Notes under the pieces: generated by a model
The model's database searches: none
What the model saw: only the letters and a program-made list of their open reading frames with translations
What the model was told of the DNA's origin: nothing
Assembly (NCBI RefSeq): GCF_029223865.1
Contig: NZ_CP119520.1
Span: 5,642,001-5,706,000, forward strand
Reading direction: 5' to 3'
Length of the DNA: 64,000 nucleotides
Origin: Telluria mixta
GTDB lineage: Bacteria; Pseudomonadota; Gammaproteobacteria; Burkholderiales; Burkholderiaceae_D
In this document: in pieces, positions 10,098-18,785 of the stretch
Numbering within the stretch: position 1 is the stretch's first letter
Layout: each line of letters starts with the position of its first letter
Program-made: the position numbers and the translations under genes

Positions 10098-11837
10098 TCA
10101 GCGCTGGAGCGATTGCAGCGCGGCGGCCACGTACACCAGCGGCGCGTTCCAGTTGATCGCGATCTCGTTGCTGGCGTAGCTGCATCCGTGGTCCAGGTAC
10201 GACAGGGCCGGCTGCTTCGACGCGTACGACACGCCGCGGCAATCCTTGGCGTCCTGCTGGCCCGGATTCGGACCGCCCGCAAGCCAGCCGGGGACCGGCG
10301 CGGCGATGCCGTCCGCTTCCGACGGACGATGGTGCGGATGCATGGTCGAGCGGGAGCCGAAGCCCGTCACATAGCTGATGCCGAGCGGATTGCGGCCCAG
10401 CGTATAGTCGAGCGCCGACTGCGCCGCGTTCAGGTAGTCGGCCTTCTTCGTGAGGCGATAGGCCTGCACGAGCATCATGGCCTGGTTCAGCACGACGGCA
10501 TTGCTGCCCCAGACGAACTCGGACTTCGCCATCGACAGCCGCGCGGGCGATGCCTGCCAGCGTGCCAGCAGCGTGTCGGCCGCGGCGAGGATCTGCTTGC
10601 GCGCGTTGTCCGCGTCTTCCGGCTTCTTCAGGTGCGCACGCTGCTGCGCGAGCGAGATCCAGCCGAGCGGACGCACGTCGGGCCAGCCGGGTTCCGTCTG
10701 CACGCCCGGCGCCGCCGCGATGGCGCGGCTGCGGTACTCGTCCTTGCCGGTCGCGATGTACAGCTCGGCCGCGGCCCACGAGAACTCGTCGTCGACCTTC
10801 TCGTCGCCATAGGTGCCCGTCTGGATGTCGGCCGGCTGGCGGTACAGGACGTCCGGATGCGCGACGGCCCAGCGCCACGCGCTCTCCGCGGCGGCCAGGT
10901 AGCGCTGCGAGCGGCCCGGCGACTTCGCATCGAACGGCGCCAGCACGCGGCTCGCGGCCGCCATCACGGCCGCGAAGTCGAGGGCCGCGGCCGTCGTCTT
11001 CTGCACGACGTAGCGCGGCGCCGTCGCGCGGTCCGGCATCACCATGCCGTCGAAGCTCTTGTTCGTCAGCTTGTGGTACACGCCGCCGTCCTCCGGATCC
11101 TGCATCGTGATCATCCAGTCGAGGTTCCACTGTACCTCGTTCAGGAGGTCGGGCACGCCGTTGCCGGATTCCGGCACGTTGACGGCGAGCTTGTCGAACC
11201 AGGCCGGGAAGTGTTCGTAGGCGGACAGCAGCGTGTACGTGCTGATGCCGGAGTTGACGATGTACTTGTTGTAGTCGCCCGCGTCGTACCAGCCTTTCGG
11301 GCTCCTGATGACGGTGCCTGCCGGGCGCTTGGGCGAGGCGGCCGATTCGTGCACGAGCACCTTGTCGTCCGGGTGGCCCAGCGGCCGCGCGTAGGTGCCC
11401 GCGACGCGCGCGTCCAGTGCGATGCCCGCGCGGTTCAGCGTGTAGGCGCGGATGGCGCCCGCGTCCAGCGCGCGGTACGGCTCGGCGCCGATGGCGAAGA
11501 CGGGCGAATCCGGCTGGCCCGCCACCGTCACGCGGTAGCTGCCGGCCGTGCGCAGGCCGGAGAAATCGGCGATGCGCACGCTCTCGCCCGAGGCGTCCCA
11601 CGTCGCGGCCGGGCCCAGCGTGCCCTCGAACACGGGCTTGCCGCTGTTCGCGTCCACGACCTTGAAGCGCTCGTTCGCGCCGGCCGGCACGATGGCCAGT
11701 TTTTGCGCCGCCGGCAGGAAGCCGAGCTGGTTGACCTCGATGCCGGCGGCCGCCGCGTTTTTTGCACCAAAGGCGCCCGTTGCGAGCAGGGCGGCAACGG
11801 CGAGGGCGGTGGGAAGGCGCGGGCGCGACGAATACAT
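10098..11837 (-). CDS. GH9 endoglucanase with N-terminal Ig-like domain
   Basis: A 579-residue exported glycoside hydrolase. The start at 11837 is chosen for its AAGGAG site; the upstream ATG at 11876 lies over the -10/operator region. After a signal peptide (about residues 1-30), an Ig-like CelD_N domain (about 31-120) precedes the (alpha/alpha)6 barrel. The barrel has the base motif DAGD (D185, D188) and the acid in the C-terminal block SNEIA (E558). Family members cut beta-1,4-glucan backbones of cellulose or xyloglucan. It is first in a two-gene operon with the CE15 esterase, and its promoter carries a LacI-type operator. Confidence 0.9.
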   Translation of the reverse strand: MYSSRPRLPTALAVAALLATGAFGAKNAAAAGIEVNQLGFLPAAQKLAIVPAGANERFKVVDANSGKPVFEGTLGPAATWDASGESVRIADFSGLRTAGSYRVTVAGQPDSPVFAIGAEPYRALDAGAIRAYTLNRAGIALDARVAGTYARPLGHPDDKVLVHESAASPKRPAGTVIRSPKGWYDAGDYNKYIVNSGISTYTLLSAYEHFPAWFDKLAVNVPESGNGVPDLLNEVQWNLDWMITMQDPEDGGVYHKLTNKSFDGMVMPDRATAPRYVVQKTTAAALDFAAVMAAASRVLAPFDAKSPGRSQRYLAAAESAWRWAVAHPDVLYRQPADIQTGTYGDEKVDDEFSWAAAELYIATGKDEYRSRAIAAAPGVQTEPGWPDVRPLGWISLAQQRAHLKKPEDADNARKQILAAADTLLARWQASPARLSMAKSEFVWGSNAVVLNQAMMLVQAYRLTKKADYLNAAQSALDYTLGRNPLGISYVTGFGSRSTMHPHHRPSEADGIAAPVPGWLAGGPNPGQQDAKDCRGVSYASKQPALSYLDHGCSYASNEIAINWNAPLVYVAAALQSLQR

Positions 11838-11861
11838 GCAGTCTCCTTGGTCTTGTAGAAT

Positions 11862-11904
11862 TGAAATCGATTTCATCCTACCCCGCCCGCGAAAGTAAAG
11901 TCAA
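11862..11904 (-). promoter_or_regulatory. Sigma70-like promoter with LacI-type operator for GH9-CE15 operon
   Basis: On the minus strand, TTGACT (11899-11904) and TAGGAT (11875-11880) are separated by 18 bp. A perfect 14-bp palindrome with central CG, TGAAATCGATTTCA (11862-11875), overlaps the last base of the -10 and the likely start site. Even palindromes with a central CG are typical of LacI-family operators, so repression by a sugar-sensing LacI protein is inferred. No LacI gene is in the window. Confidence 0.7.
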
Positions 11905-11944
11905 TCATCCAATCGCGCGGAACGCCCGTCAATACAGGCGCCGT

Positions 11945-12853
11945 TCATTTCAGCGCGGCCCGCGCCCGGCGCCCGGCGAGCCACTCGACCGTGATGCCCG
12001 CGAGGCCGATGCGGCTGTCCGCGAACGCATGGTCGCTGGGCAGCGTGACGGCCTGCACCCGCGCGCCCCGCTGCACCTTGAGCGCCGCCGCCAGCGGCGC
12101 CACCTGGGCCGCGTTGCCGTGTTGCGCCGCGACGATCAGCACGGGCACTTTCGCCAGCGCGGGCGCCGTGTCTACGAGGTCCCAGTCGCGGGCATGGCGT
12201 TCCACTTCCGTCATCAGCCGGGCGGCATCCGTGCCGGCGAGGCTGTTGCCGAAGTCGTCGCCCAGGTCCGCGACGGCATCCTGGCGCGTCTCGGGATGCG
12301 CGGCCACGTCCTTGCCGCTGGCGCCGATATTCCACGGATCGAGCAGTACGACGCCCGCGACGTCGGCGTCGTCCTTGTGCGTTACGGCATAGCGCGCGGC
12401 GAGGAAGCCGCCCAGGCTGTGGCCCGCGATGACGATACGGTGCGGGTCGATGCCGTATTGCGCGATGGTGTCGGGCTGGCGCAGGAACGCCATCGCGGCG
12501 TCCACGTCCTCGCCCGCGCCCGCGAGTGTGAAGCGTCCGGGCGAACCCCAGCTGCCCCGGTAGTGCAGGGTCAATACGTTCCAGCCCGCCCGGCGCACGG
12601 CCTGGGCGAGGTCGAGGTTCTGTTCGTTGCCGGGCAGGCCGTGCAGCAGCAGCATCGTCGGCTTCGGCCCGGCGCCCGCGGCCAGCATGAACAGCGCGTT
12701 CATGCCGTCGCCGTGGGACAGGATCAACGCCTGGCGGTTGCGCGCGGGGTGCGCGGCGTCGCGCGGCGGATCGGCGATGACGGCGCGCGGCGCGGCAAAG
12801 ACGGGTGCGGCAAGCATGGCGGCGACGAGGGCGGCGGCGAGACGTTTCTGCAT
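11945..12853 (-). CDS. Exported alpha/beta hydrolase
   Basis: A 302-residue protein with a signal peptide (residues 1-20) and an AAAGGAAA ribosome site. It shows the alpha/beta-hydrolase oxyanion region LLLHGLPG and the nucleophile elbow GHSLGG, with a late acidic loop and a histidine in SDHAF. The fold suggests a serine esterase, peptidase or lipase; no residue identifies the substrate. It is divergent from the polysaccharide deacetylase gene and 107 bp upstream of the GH9 operon promoter, so a role in polymer breakdown is possible but unproven. Confidence 0.75.
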   Translation of the reverse strand: MQKRLAAALVAAMLAAPVFAAPRAVIADPPRDAAHPARNRQALILSHGDGMNALFMLAAGAGPKPTMLLLHGLPGNEQNLDLAQAVRRAGWNVLTLHYRGSWGSPGRFTLAGAGEDVDAAMAFLRQPDTIAQYGIDPHRIVIAGHSLGGFLAARYAVTHKDDADVAGVVLLDPWNIGASGKDVAAHPETRQDAVADLGDDFGNSLAGTDAARLMTEVERHARDWDLVDTAPALAKVPVLIVAAQHGNAAQVAPLAAALKVQRGARVQAVTLPSDHAFADSRIGLAGITVEWLAGRRARAALK

Positions 12854-12974
12854 GCGGATTTCCTTTCGTTGAACGGAGGTCGAACCATGCGATCATAAAT
12901 CGTTCCCCGGGCCGTTGCCGGCTTCCGCCTATCCGATCAATAATGCATTCATCAAACTAATTACGGAGACAGCC

Positions 12975-13886
12975 TTGAAACCATCCATCCTCCTGTGCGC
13001 CCTGGCGCTCGCCGCCGGCGGTGCAGGTGCGGCCGACCGCTTCGACGTCGCGGTCACGGTCGACGACCTGCCGTCCCACGGTGCCAGGCCGGCCGACGTC
13101 AGCCGCGCCGACATCGCCCGCTCGCACATCGAGACGTTCAAGGCGCACGGCGTACCCGAAGCGTGGGGCTTCGTGAATGCCGCCGCCCTCGTCAACGATC
13201 CGGGCAGCGACCCCGCACTGGACGTGTGGCGCAAGGCCGGATACCCGCTCGGCAACCACGGCTATACCCACATGGGCCTGTCGGGGGCGAAGTCGCTGGA
13301 GGCCTGGGAAGCCGACGTGAGTGCGAACGAACCCGTGCTGCAAAAATACATGGCCGGCAAGGATTGGCACGTCATGCGCTTCCCGTTCCTCGACGCGGGC
13401 GGCACGGGCGCGCGCCACGACGATGCGCTGGCGTGGCTGAAGGCGCGCGGCTACCGCGTCGCGGAGGCGACCCTGGGCTTCGACGACTGGGCTTATACGG
13501 ACACCTATGCGCGCTGCGTCGCCAAGGGCGACCAGGCCGCGATCGACGGCATGAAGACGAGCTACTTCCGGCGTGTCGACCAGCAGCTGGCGCGCTTCAA
13601 GGCCATGTCGCAGCGCGTGTACGGCCGCATGATCCCGCAGGTGCTGCTCACGCACATGGGGGCCTGGAGCGCGGTCACCTTGCCGGAAGTGATGAAGCGG
13701 CTGGATGCGGCCGGCGCGCACTACGTGACGCTGGACCAGGTCCAGTCCGATGCGGCGTACCGCATGCCGGGTCCGCGCGCGGGCCACGGCGAGATGATCG
13801 AGCGCCGCGCGCAGGACGCAGGCATCGACCTGGCCGGGCTGCCGGCCGTGGAACCGGTGGGGAATCTGGACGCGCTGTGCCGCTGA
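12975..13886 (+). CDS. Exported polysaccharide deacetylase (NodB/CE4 fold)
   Basis: The preferred start is TTG at 12975, preceded by ACGGAGAC at good spacing and beginning a clean signal peptide (303 residues). The longer frame from 12915 would add 20 residues ahead of it. The NodB motif 1 TVDD (D30, D31) and motif 2 HGYTH (H95, H99) supply the metal ligands of CE4-type deacetylases. The N-acetyl or O-acetyl glycan it acts on cannot be read from sequence; hemicellulose, peptidoglycan or chitin are options. It closes the polysaccharide-active region. Confidence 0.8.
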   Translation: MKPSILLCALALAAGGAGAADRFDVAVTVDDLPSHGARPADVSRADIARSHIETFKAHGVPEAWGFVNAAALVNDPGSDPALDVWRKAGYPLGNHGYTHMGLSGAKSLEAWEADVSANEPVLQKYMAGKDWHVMRFPFLDAGGTGARHDDALAWLKARGYRVAEATLGFDDWAYTDTYARCVAKGDQAAIDGMKTSYFRRVDQQLARFKAMSQRVYGRMIPQVLLTHMGAWSAVTLPEVMKRLDAAGAHYVTLDQVQSDAAYRMPGPRAGHGEMIERRAQDAGIDLAGLPAVEPVGNLDALCR

Positions 13887-13949
13887 TTTCCCCGCGGCCG
13901 CGGTGACTTAGCCGCCATTCGTGCGCGGGAACGGCCGAAAAAAAGGTAT

Positions 13950-13980
13950 ATCTGCAATATAGACATTTTGGCATGCAGAT
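13950..13980. promoter_or_regulatory. Inverted repeat upstream of the cox operon
   Basis: Seven-base arms ATCTGCA (13950-13956) and TGCAGAT (13974-13980) flank an AT-rich 17-bp spacer, ending 23 bases before the coxB start. It may be an operator or a leader hairpin. No convincing -35/-10 pair was found, so the role is open. Confidence 0.35.
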
Positions 13981-14003
13981 CAGTCCTTTTTTTCGGGAGG
14001 CAC

Positions 14004-14992
14004 ATGGATTACCAGCCGGCTGCGCAGGCACGCGGCATGCAGGATGCGCTGCGTGCCGCCGGCGCCCAGGCGGCGCATATCGGCGACCTGTGGAACGGTA
14101 CGCTGGCGCTCTGCACCTTCGTGTTCGTGGCCATCGTCGTCGCGACGATCATCGCCGTCTGGTGCGCGCCCCGCGCGGACGCCGCCACGCGGCCCGACAC
14201 ATCGTCCCTGGAGGGGCCCGAGCGGCGCATCTGGCACCGCATCGGCTGGGCCACCGGCGCGTGCATCGCGGGCCTGCTCGCGCTGCTGGCCGCCGATGCG
14301 TTCACGAGCCGCGCGCTGGCGCGGCTGCCCTTGCGCGATGCCGTCGACATCGAGCTGGTCGGCCACCAGTGGTGGTGGGAAGCGCGCTACCGCGATGCGG
14401 ACGGGGCCCGTGAATTCACGACGGCGAACGAGCTGACGATTCCCGTCGGCCGGCCCGTCATCGTCACGTTGCGCGCCGACGACGTGATCCACACGCTGTG
14501 GATCCCGAACCTCGCGGGGAAGAAGGACATGATCCCCGGCCGCACCGCCACCCTGCAGCTGCGCGCCGACCGCGCCGGCACCTACCGCGGGCAGTGCGCC
14601 GAATTCTGCGGCCTCGAACACGCACTGATGGCGCTGTTCGTGCACGCGGTGCCGTCCGACCAGTACGAGACCTGGGCCGCGAACCAGCGCCGGCCGGCCC
14701 CCGAGCCGGCGGACGCCCCCGCGCGCCGCGGCCGCGACGTGTTCCTGAACGCGAACTGCGCGCGCTGCCATGCGATCGCGGGCACGCCGGCGCAGGGAAG
14801 CTTCGCACCCGACCTGACGCACCTGGCGTCGCGCCGGACCATCGGCGCCGGCATGTTCCCCAACAACCGCGGCCACCTGGCGGGCTGGATCAGCGATCCC
14901 CAGGCCCTCAAGCCCGGCGTGAACATGCCCGCAAACGCCTTGCCCCCGACGACCTGCAAGCCCTGCTGGCTTACCTGGAGACCCTCCGATGA
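14004..14992 (+). CDS. coxB: Cytochrome c oxidase subunit II with fused cytochrome c domain (caa3 type), apparent frameshift near 3' end
   Basis: The start at 14004 follows GGGAGG. Two membrane helices (about residues 28-52 and 85-105) precede the CuA cupredoxin domain, with ligands C198, C202, H206 and M209, and then a cytochrome c domain with CARCH (C252-H256) and a methionine in GVNMPA. This is the caa3 layout: it takes electrons from cytochrome c and passes them to subunit I. In-frame reading leaves the expected family C-terminus at about base 14943. A one-base shift there restores an end of about 17 residues whose stop overlaps the coxA start (ATGA). A one-base loss in the run of C is therefore inferred: sequencing error or real mutation. 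Confidence 0.88.
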
Positions 14993-16911
14993 CCGTATCC
15001 GATCCGCGCCTCGTCCCGCAGGCCGACCCGGCCGCCGCCACGGCGCTGGAACGCACGTGGAGCGACCCGCCGGGCCTCTATGGGTGGTTCGCCGCCATCA
15101 ACCACAAGACGATCAGCAAGCGCTTCATGGTCACGACCATGATCTTCTTCCTGCTGGGCGGCGTGCTGGCGCTGTTGATCCGCCTGCAGCTGGCGCAGCC
15201 GAACGCCGGCATCATCGGGCCGAAGGTATACAACCAGATCTTCACGATGCACGGCTCGACGATGATGTTCCTGTTCGCCGTGCCCATCATGCAGGCGGTC
15301 GCCACGTACCTCGTGCCGCTGATGATCGGCGCGCGCAGCCTCGCGTTCCCCCGGCTGAACGCCTACGCCTACTGGATCTTCACGATGGGCGGCATCATGC
15401 TGTACGTCGCCTTCTTCGCGGGCGCCGGGCCGGACGCCGGCTGGTTCGCGTACGTGCCGCTGTCCAGCCTGCGCTACTCGCCGGGCAAGGGCGTGGACTT
15501 CTGGGCCCAGATGATCACGTACACGGAGCTTTCGGGGCTGATGGAGGCGATCGTCATCATCGCGACCATCCTCAAGCTGCGCGCGCCCGGCATGAGCCTG
15601 AACCGCATGCCGCTGTTCGTGTGGGCGATGCTCGTGACGTCGTTCATGGTGCTGTTCGCGCTGCCGGCCGTGATGCTGGCCAGCACCGCGCTGATCACCG
15701 ACCGCCTCGTCGACACCCAGTTCTACAATCCGGAAAAGGGCGGCGACGCACTGCTGTGGCAGCACCTGTTCTGGTTCTTCGGCCACCCCGAGGTGTACCT
15801 GATCTTCATTCCGCCGCTGGGCTTCATCTCCGCGATCGTCGCGACCTTCTCGCGCCGGCCCGTCGTCGGCTATCCCGCCATGGTGCTGGCCCTCGTGACA
15901 ACCGCGTTCCTCGCGTTCGGCCTGTGGGTGCACCACATGTTCGCGACCAACCTGCCGGAACTGGGCAAGACGTTCTTCACGGCGGCGAGCCTGATCATCG
16001 CCGTACCGACGGCGGTGCAGATCTTCTGCTGGATCGCCACGCTGGGCAGCGGCCGGATCTACGTCAGGACGCCGCTGCTGTTCGTGCTCGCGTTCTTCTT
16101 CATCCTCGTCATGGGCGGGCTGACGGGACTGATGCTGGCGTCCGTGCCGCTCGACACGCAGCTGCACGACAGCTTCTTCGTCGTCGCGCACCTGCACTAC
16201 GTGCTGATGGGCGGCGCCGTGTTTCCGCTGTTCGGCGCGTTCTACTTCTGGTTCCCCAAGTTCACGGGACGGCTGTTGAGCGAGCGCCTGGGGCGCTGGA
16301 ATTTCTGGCTGTTCTTCATCGGCTTCAACGTCGCATTCTTCCCGATGCACCTCCTCGGCCTGTGGGGCATGCCGCGCCGCGTGTACACGTATCCGGCCGA
16401 GATGGAGTGGGGCCACATGAACCTCCTGTCCAGCATCGGCGCGGCGATGATCGGTGTGAGCGTTCTGCTGTTCGTCCTGAACGTCGTGCGCACGCTGCGC
16501 AATGGCCCGACGGCCGGCCCCGACCCGTGGGGTGCGGGCACCCTGGAATGGGGCGTCGCGTCGCCGCCGCCGATGGGGAATTTCGAGGTGATCCCGGTCG
16601 TGCACGGCCGCTACCCGCTGTGGCAGCCGCAGCCAGAACCGACGCACGTCGTCGGCATGTCGAACGACTGGCGCGAAGTGCTCGTGACGACCGTCACGGA
16701 CGCGGAGCCGGACCACCGCCTGTGGATGCCGTCGTCGTCGATCTGGCCGTTCCTCTCGGCGGTGGCGACGACGATCCTGTTCGTCGGCTCCATCTATACG
16801 CCATGGGCCGTCGTCTGGGCCGCCGCGCCGGTGGCGATCGGCGCGACCTTGTGGTTCTGGCCCAAGCGGTCCATCGTGGAGCAGCGCGTGCATTCGGAGT
16901 CGCGGCCATGA
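14989..16911 (+). CDS. coxA: Cytochrome c oxidase subunit I
   Basis: A 640-residue inner-membrane subunit that reduces oxygen at a haem-CuB centre and pumps protons. All metal ligands are visible: H88 (low-spin haem), H266 in GHPEVY with the cross-linked tyrosine, H315 and H316 (CuB), and H401 and H403 in HLHY. The GHPEVY motif places it among A-type oxidases. About 100 residues beyond the usual core form an extra C-terminal part with further membrane helices, as in caa3-type subunit I. Its start overlaps the repaired coxB stop and its stop overlaps the coxC start (both ATGA), implying translational coupling. Confidence 0.95.
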   Translation: MTVSDPRLVPQADPAAATALERTWSDPPGLYGWFAAINHKTISKRFMVTTMIFFLLGGVLALLIRLQLAQPNAGIIGPKVYNQIFTMHGSTMMFLFAVPIMQAVATYLVPLMIGARSLAFPRLNAYAYWIFTMGGIMLYVAFFAGAGPDAGWFAYVPLSSLRYSPGKGVDFWAQMITYTELSGLMEAIVIIATILKLRAPGMSLNRMPLFVWAMLVTSFMVLFALPAVMLASTALITDRLVDTQFYNPEKGGDALLWQHLFWFFGHPEVYLIFIPPLGFISAIVATFSRRPVVGYPAMVLALVTTAFLAFGLWVHHMFATNLPELGKTFFTAASLIIAVPTAVQIFCWIATLGSGRIYVRTPLLFVLAFFFILVMGGLTGLMLASVPLDTQLHDSFFVVAHLHYVLMGGAVFPLFGAFYFWFPKFTGRLLSERLGRWNFWLFFIGFNVAFFPMHLLGLWGMPRRVYTYPAEMEWGHMNLLSSIGAAMIGVSVLLFVLNVVRTLRNGPTAGPDPWGAGTLEWGVASPPPMGNFEVIPVVHGRYPLWQPQPEPTHVVGMSNDWREVLVTTVTDAEPDHRLWMPSSSIWPFLSAVATTILFVGSIYTPWAVVWAAAPVAIGATLWFWPKRSIVEQRVHSESRP

Positions 16912-17549
16912 GCGCCACCAGCGAGAACCGCAAGTCGGGCAAGGAAGCGGTGCAGCGCGGCGCCGCGCTCGACGTGACGGGCCTGCCCACATTCGCGTTC
17001 GGCACGCGCAGCCCGATGTGGTGGGGCACGATGGGCCTCGTCGCCGTCGAGAGCACCGTGTTCGCGCTGACGATCATGGCCTACTTCTACCTCCGCAGCC
17101 ATGCGGCATCATGGCCGCTCAGCGGCTTCCCGCCCGACCTCCTGTGGGGGACCGTCAACACGGCGATCCTGTTGCTGAGCATGTGGCCGAACCAGAAGGC
17201 CAAGCAGGCGGCCGAGCGCCTCGACATGGCCGGCGTGCGGTTGTGGATGAGCGTGTGCATGGTGGTGTCGATCGCCTTCCTCGCGGTGCGGGTGCTGGAG
17301 TTCGGCGCGCTGAACACCAGTTGGGACACGGATGCCTACGGCTCCGTCGTGTGGATGCTGCTCGGCCTGCACACGACGCACCTCATCACCGACGCCTACG
17401 ATTCGCTCGTGCTGACGGTGCTGATGTTCACCGGGCCGCACGAGGGCAAGCGCTTCGTGGACGTGAGCGAGAACGCGGGCTACTGGTATTTCGTCGTCCT
17501 CAGCTGGCTGCCGATCTATGCGGTCATCTACTGGGGCGCACGTTTTTAG
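16908..17549 (+). CDS. coxC: Cytochrome c oxidase subunit III
   Basis: A 213-residue membrane protein with about five hydrophobic helices, matching the shorter bacterial form of subunit III that supports subunit I and proton uptake. The family pattern is seen in the helix-1 region WGTMGLVAVEST and the helix region LGLHTTHLITD. Its frame happens to be the same as coxB before the apparent frameshift, and that frame has no stop through coxA. Automatic annotation could therefore produce one giant false coxB-coxC fusion. Confidence 0.92.
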   Translation: MSATSENRKSGKEAVQRGAALDVTGLPTFAFGTRSPMWWGTMGLVAVESTVFALTIMAYFYLRSHAASWPLSGFPPDLLWGTVNTAILLLSMWPNQKAKQAAERLDMAGVRLWMSVCMVVSIAFLAVRVLEFGALNTSWDTDAYGSVVWMLLGLHTTHLITDAYDSLVLTVLMFTGPHEGKRFVDVSENAGYWYFVVLSWLPIYAVIYWGARF

Positions 17550-17559
17550 GGGAGGGACG

Positions 17560-17895
17560 ATGGGAAACTGGCCGGCACTGCTGCTCGCGCCCAGCCTGGC
17601 GCTCACCAATCTGGCTATCACGTATGCGCTCGTGACGCCCGCGTGCACGCGCCAGTCGATGGTGGCGCCGAACGTCATCACGGCCGTCACGCTGGCCGCG
17701 TGCACGTGGATGAGCTGGGCCGCGTGGCGCAACTGGAAGGATGGCCGCAGCCTGGGACGGGAAGCCGCGCGCGACCACGTGCCGGACCGCCCGCCGTTCA
17801 TCGCGCTCGTCGCCGCGCTCGTGGGCGCGCTGTCCTGCCTCGCCGTCCTGGCGCAATGGTTTCCGCAATGGGTGTTGTCGCCATGCGCCGCCTGA
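17560..17895 (+). CDS. Small three-helix membrane protein of the caa3 cluster
   Basis: A 111-residue protein with three predicted membrane helices (about 5-25, 33-50 and 82-103) and a charged loop between the second and third. The start at 17560 has a strong GGGAGGGA site. It lies 10 bp after coxC and overlaps ctaG by 13 bp, so it belongs to the operon. Its position suggests a small oxidase subunit or assembly helper, like the variable subunit IV proteins of such clusters, but I do not recognise a named family with confidence. Confidence 0.7.
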   Translation: MGNWPALLLAPSLALTNLAITYALVTPACTRQSMVAPNVITAVTLAACTWMSWAAWRNWKDGRSLGREAARDHVPDRPPFIALVAALVGALSCLAVLAQWFPQWVLSPCAA

Positions 17896-18785
17896 TCGCT
17901 TTGCTGACGTTGGCACCACTCGTGGCGCGGGCCCACGACGTCCAGGCCGAACTGGCCGCCGGCCCGTCGCTCGGCTGGGGCGCGGAATGGTGGGTCGTGA
18001 CGCTGCTGGCGCTGTCGCTGCTGTTGTATGCGGCGGGCCTGGGACGGCTGTGGCCCCGCGCGCACGGGGCGCGCCGGCAGTTGGCGCGGCAGGCCGCGTG
18101 GTTCGGCGCGGGCTGGGCGATGCTCGTGCTGGCGCTCGCATCGCCGCTGGACGGTGCCGGCAGCTATGCGTTTTCCGCCCATATGGTGCAGCACGAAATC
18201 CTGATGATCGTGGCCGGGCCGCTGCTCGTGCTGGGCCGTCCGCTCGCGCTGTGGCTGTGGGCGTTCGGGCCCCAGGCGCGCTTACGCATTGCGGCTGCCA
18301 CGCGCAGGCCCGCCGTGCGCGCCGCATGGGGCGCGCTGACCGCGCCCGTGAATGCATGGCTGCTGCACTTCGCCGCGCTGTGGATGTGGCACGTGCCGGC
18401 CTGTTTCCAGCTGGCGCTGGCAAGCAACGGCATGCATGCACTGCAGCACACGAGCTTCCTCGCCACCGCGCTGCTGTTCTGGTGGGCCGTGCTGGGGCGC
18501 GAGGGCGGAGCGCACGGCCGCGGCGGCGCCATCGTCTACCTGTTCACGACGATGATGCACACGGGCGCGCTCGGCGCGCTGTTCACCATGTCGGAGACGA
18601 TCTGGTATCCGTTGTACGGTAACCGCGCGCAGCTGTTCGGATTGAGCCCGCTGGAAGACCAGCAACTGGGTGGCCTCATCATGTGGATCCCTGGTGGACT
18701 CGCGTATCTGATTGCGGGCCTCGTCCTGTGCGCCCGCTGGCTGCGGGCCGGACCGGCGCCGCGCACGCTGGAGGCCCGGCCATGA
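17883..18785 (+). CDS. ctaG: caa3-type cytochrome c oxidase assembly factor CtaG
   Basis: A 300-residue integral membrane protein with about seven helices and a short exported N-terminus. The histidine-rich segments AHMVQHE, HVPACF and TMMHTGAL are typical of the caa3_CtaG family, which helps build the copper centre of caa3 oxidases. It is not related to the Cox11 protein that shares the ctaG name in alphaproteobacteria. The start at 17883 overlaps the preceding gene by 13 bp; in-frame ATGs slightly upstream (for example 17853) cannot be excluded. No Cox11 gene is present in this cluster. Confidence 0.85.
   Translation: MRRLIALLTLAPLVARAHDVQAELAAGPSLGWGAEWWVVTLLALSLLLYAAGLGRLWPRAHGARRQLARQAAWFGAGWAMLVLALASPLDGAGSYAFSAHMVQHEILMIVAGPLLVLGRPLALWLWAFGPQARLRIAAATRRPAVRAAWGALTAPVNAWLLHFAALWMWHVPACFQLALASNGMHALQHTSFLATALLFWWAVLGREGGAHGRGGAIVYLFTTMMHTGALGALFTMSETIWYPLYGNRAQLFGLSPLEDQQLGGLIMWIPGGLAYLIAGLVLCARWLRAGPAPRTLEARP

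Noticed and set aside
9942..11858. Long plus-strand open frame of 638 residues
   Set aside because: Antisense to GH9 and CE15 coding sequence, which carry clear catalytic motifs; no ribosome site or domain.
13892..13903. Perfect 12-bp GC palindrome after the deacetylase gene
   Set aside because: Too short and GC-only, with no T run; expected by chance in this base composition, so not called a terminator or operator.
13968..17549. A single 1193-residue open frame across coxB, coxA and coxC
   Set aside because: Its middle part has no oxidase-like sequence and lies over the intact coxA in another frame. It is a by-product of the coxB frameshift and a stop-free shadow frame.
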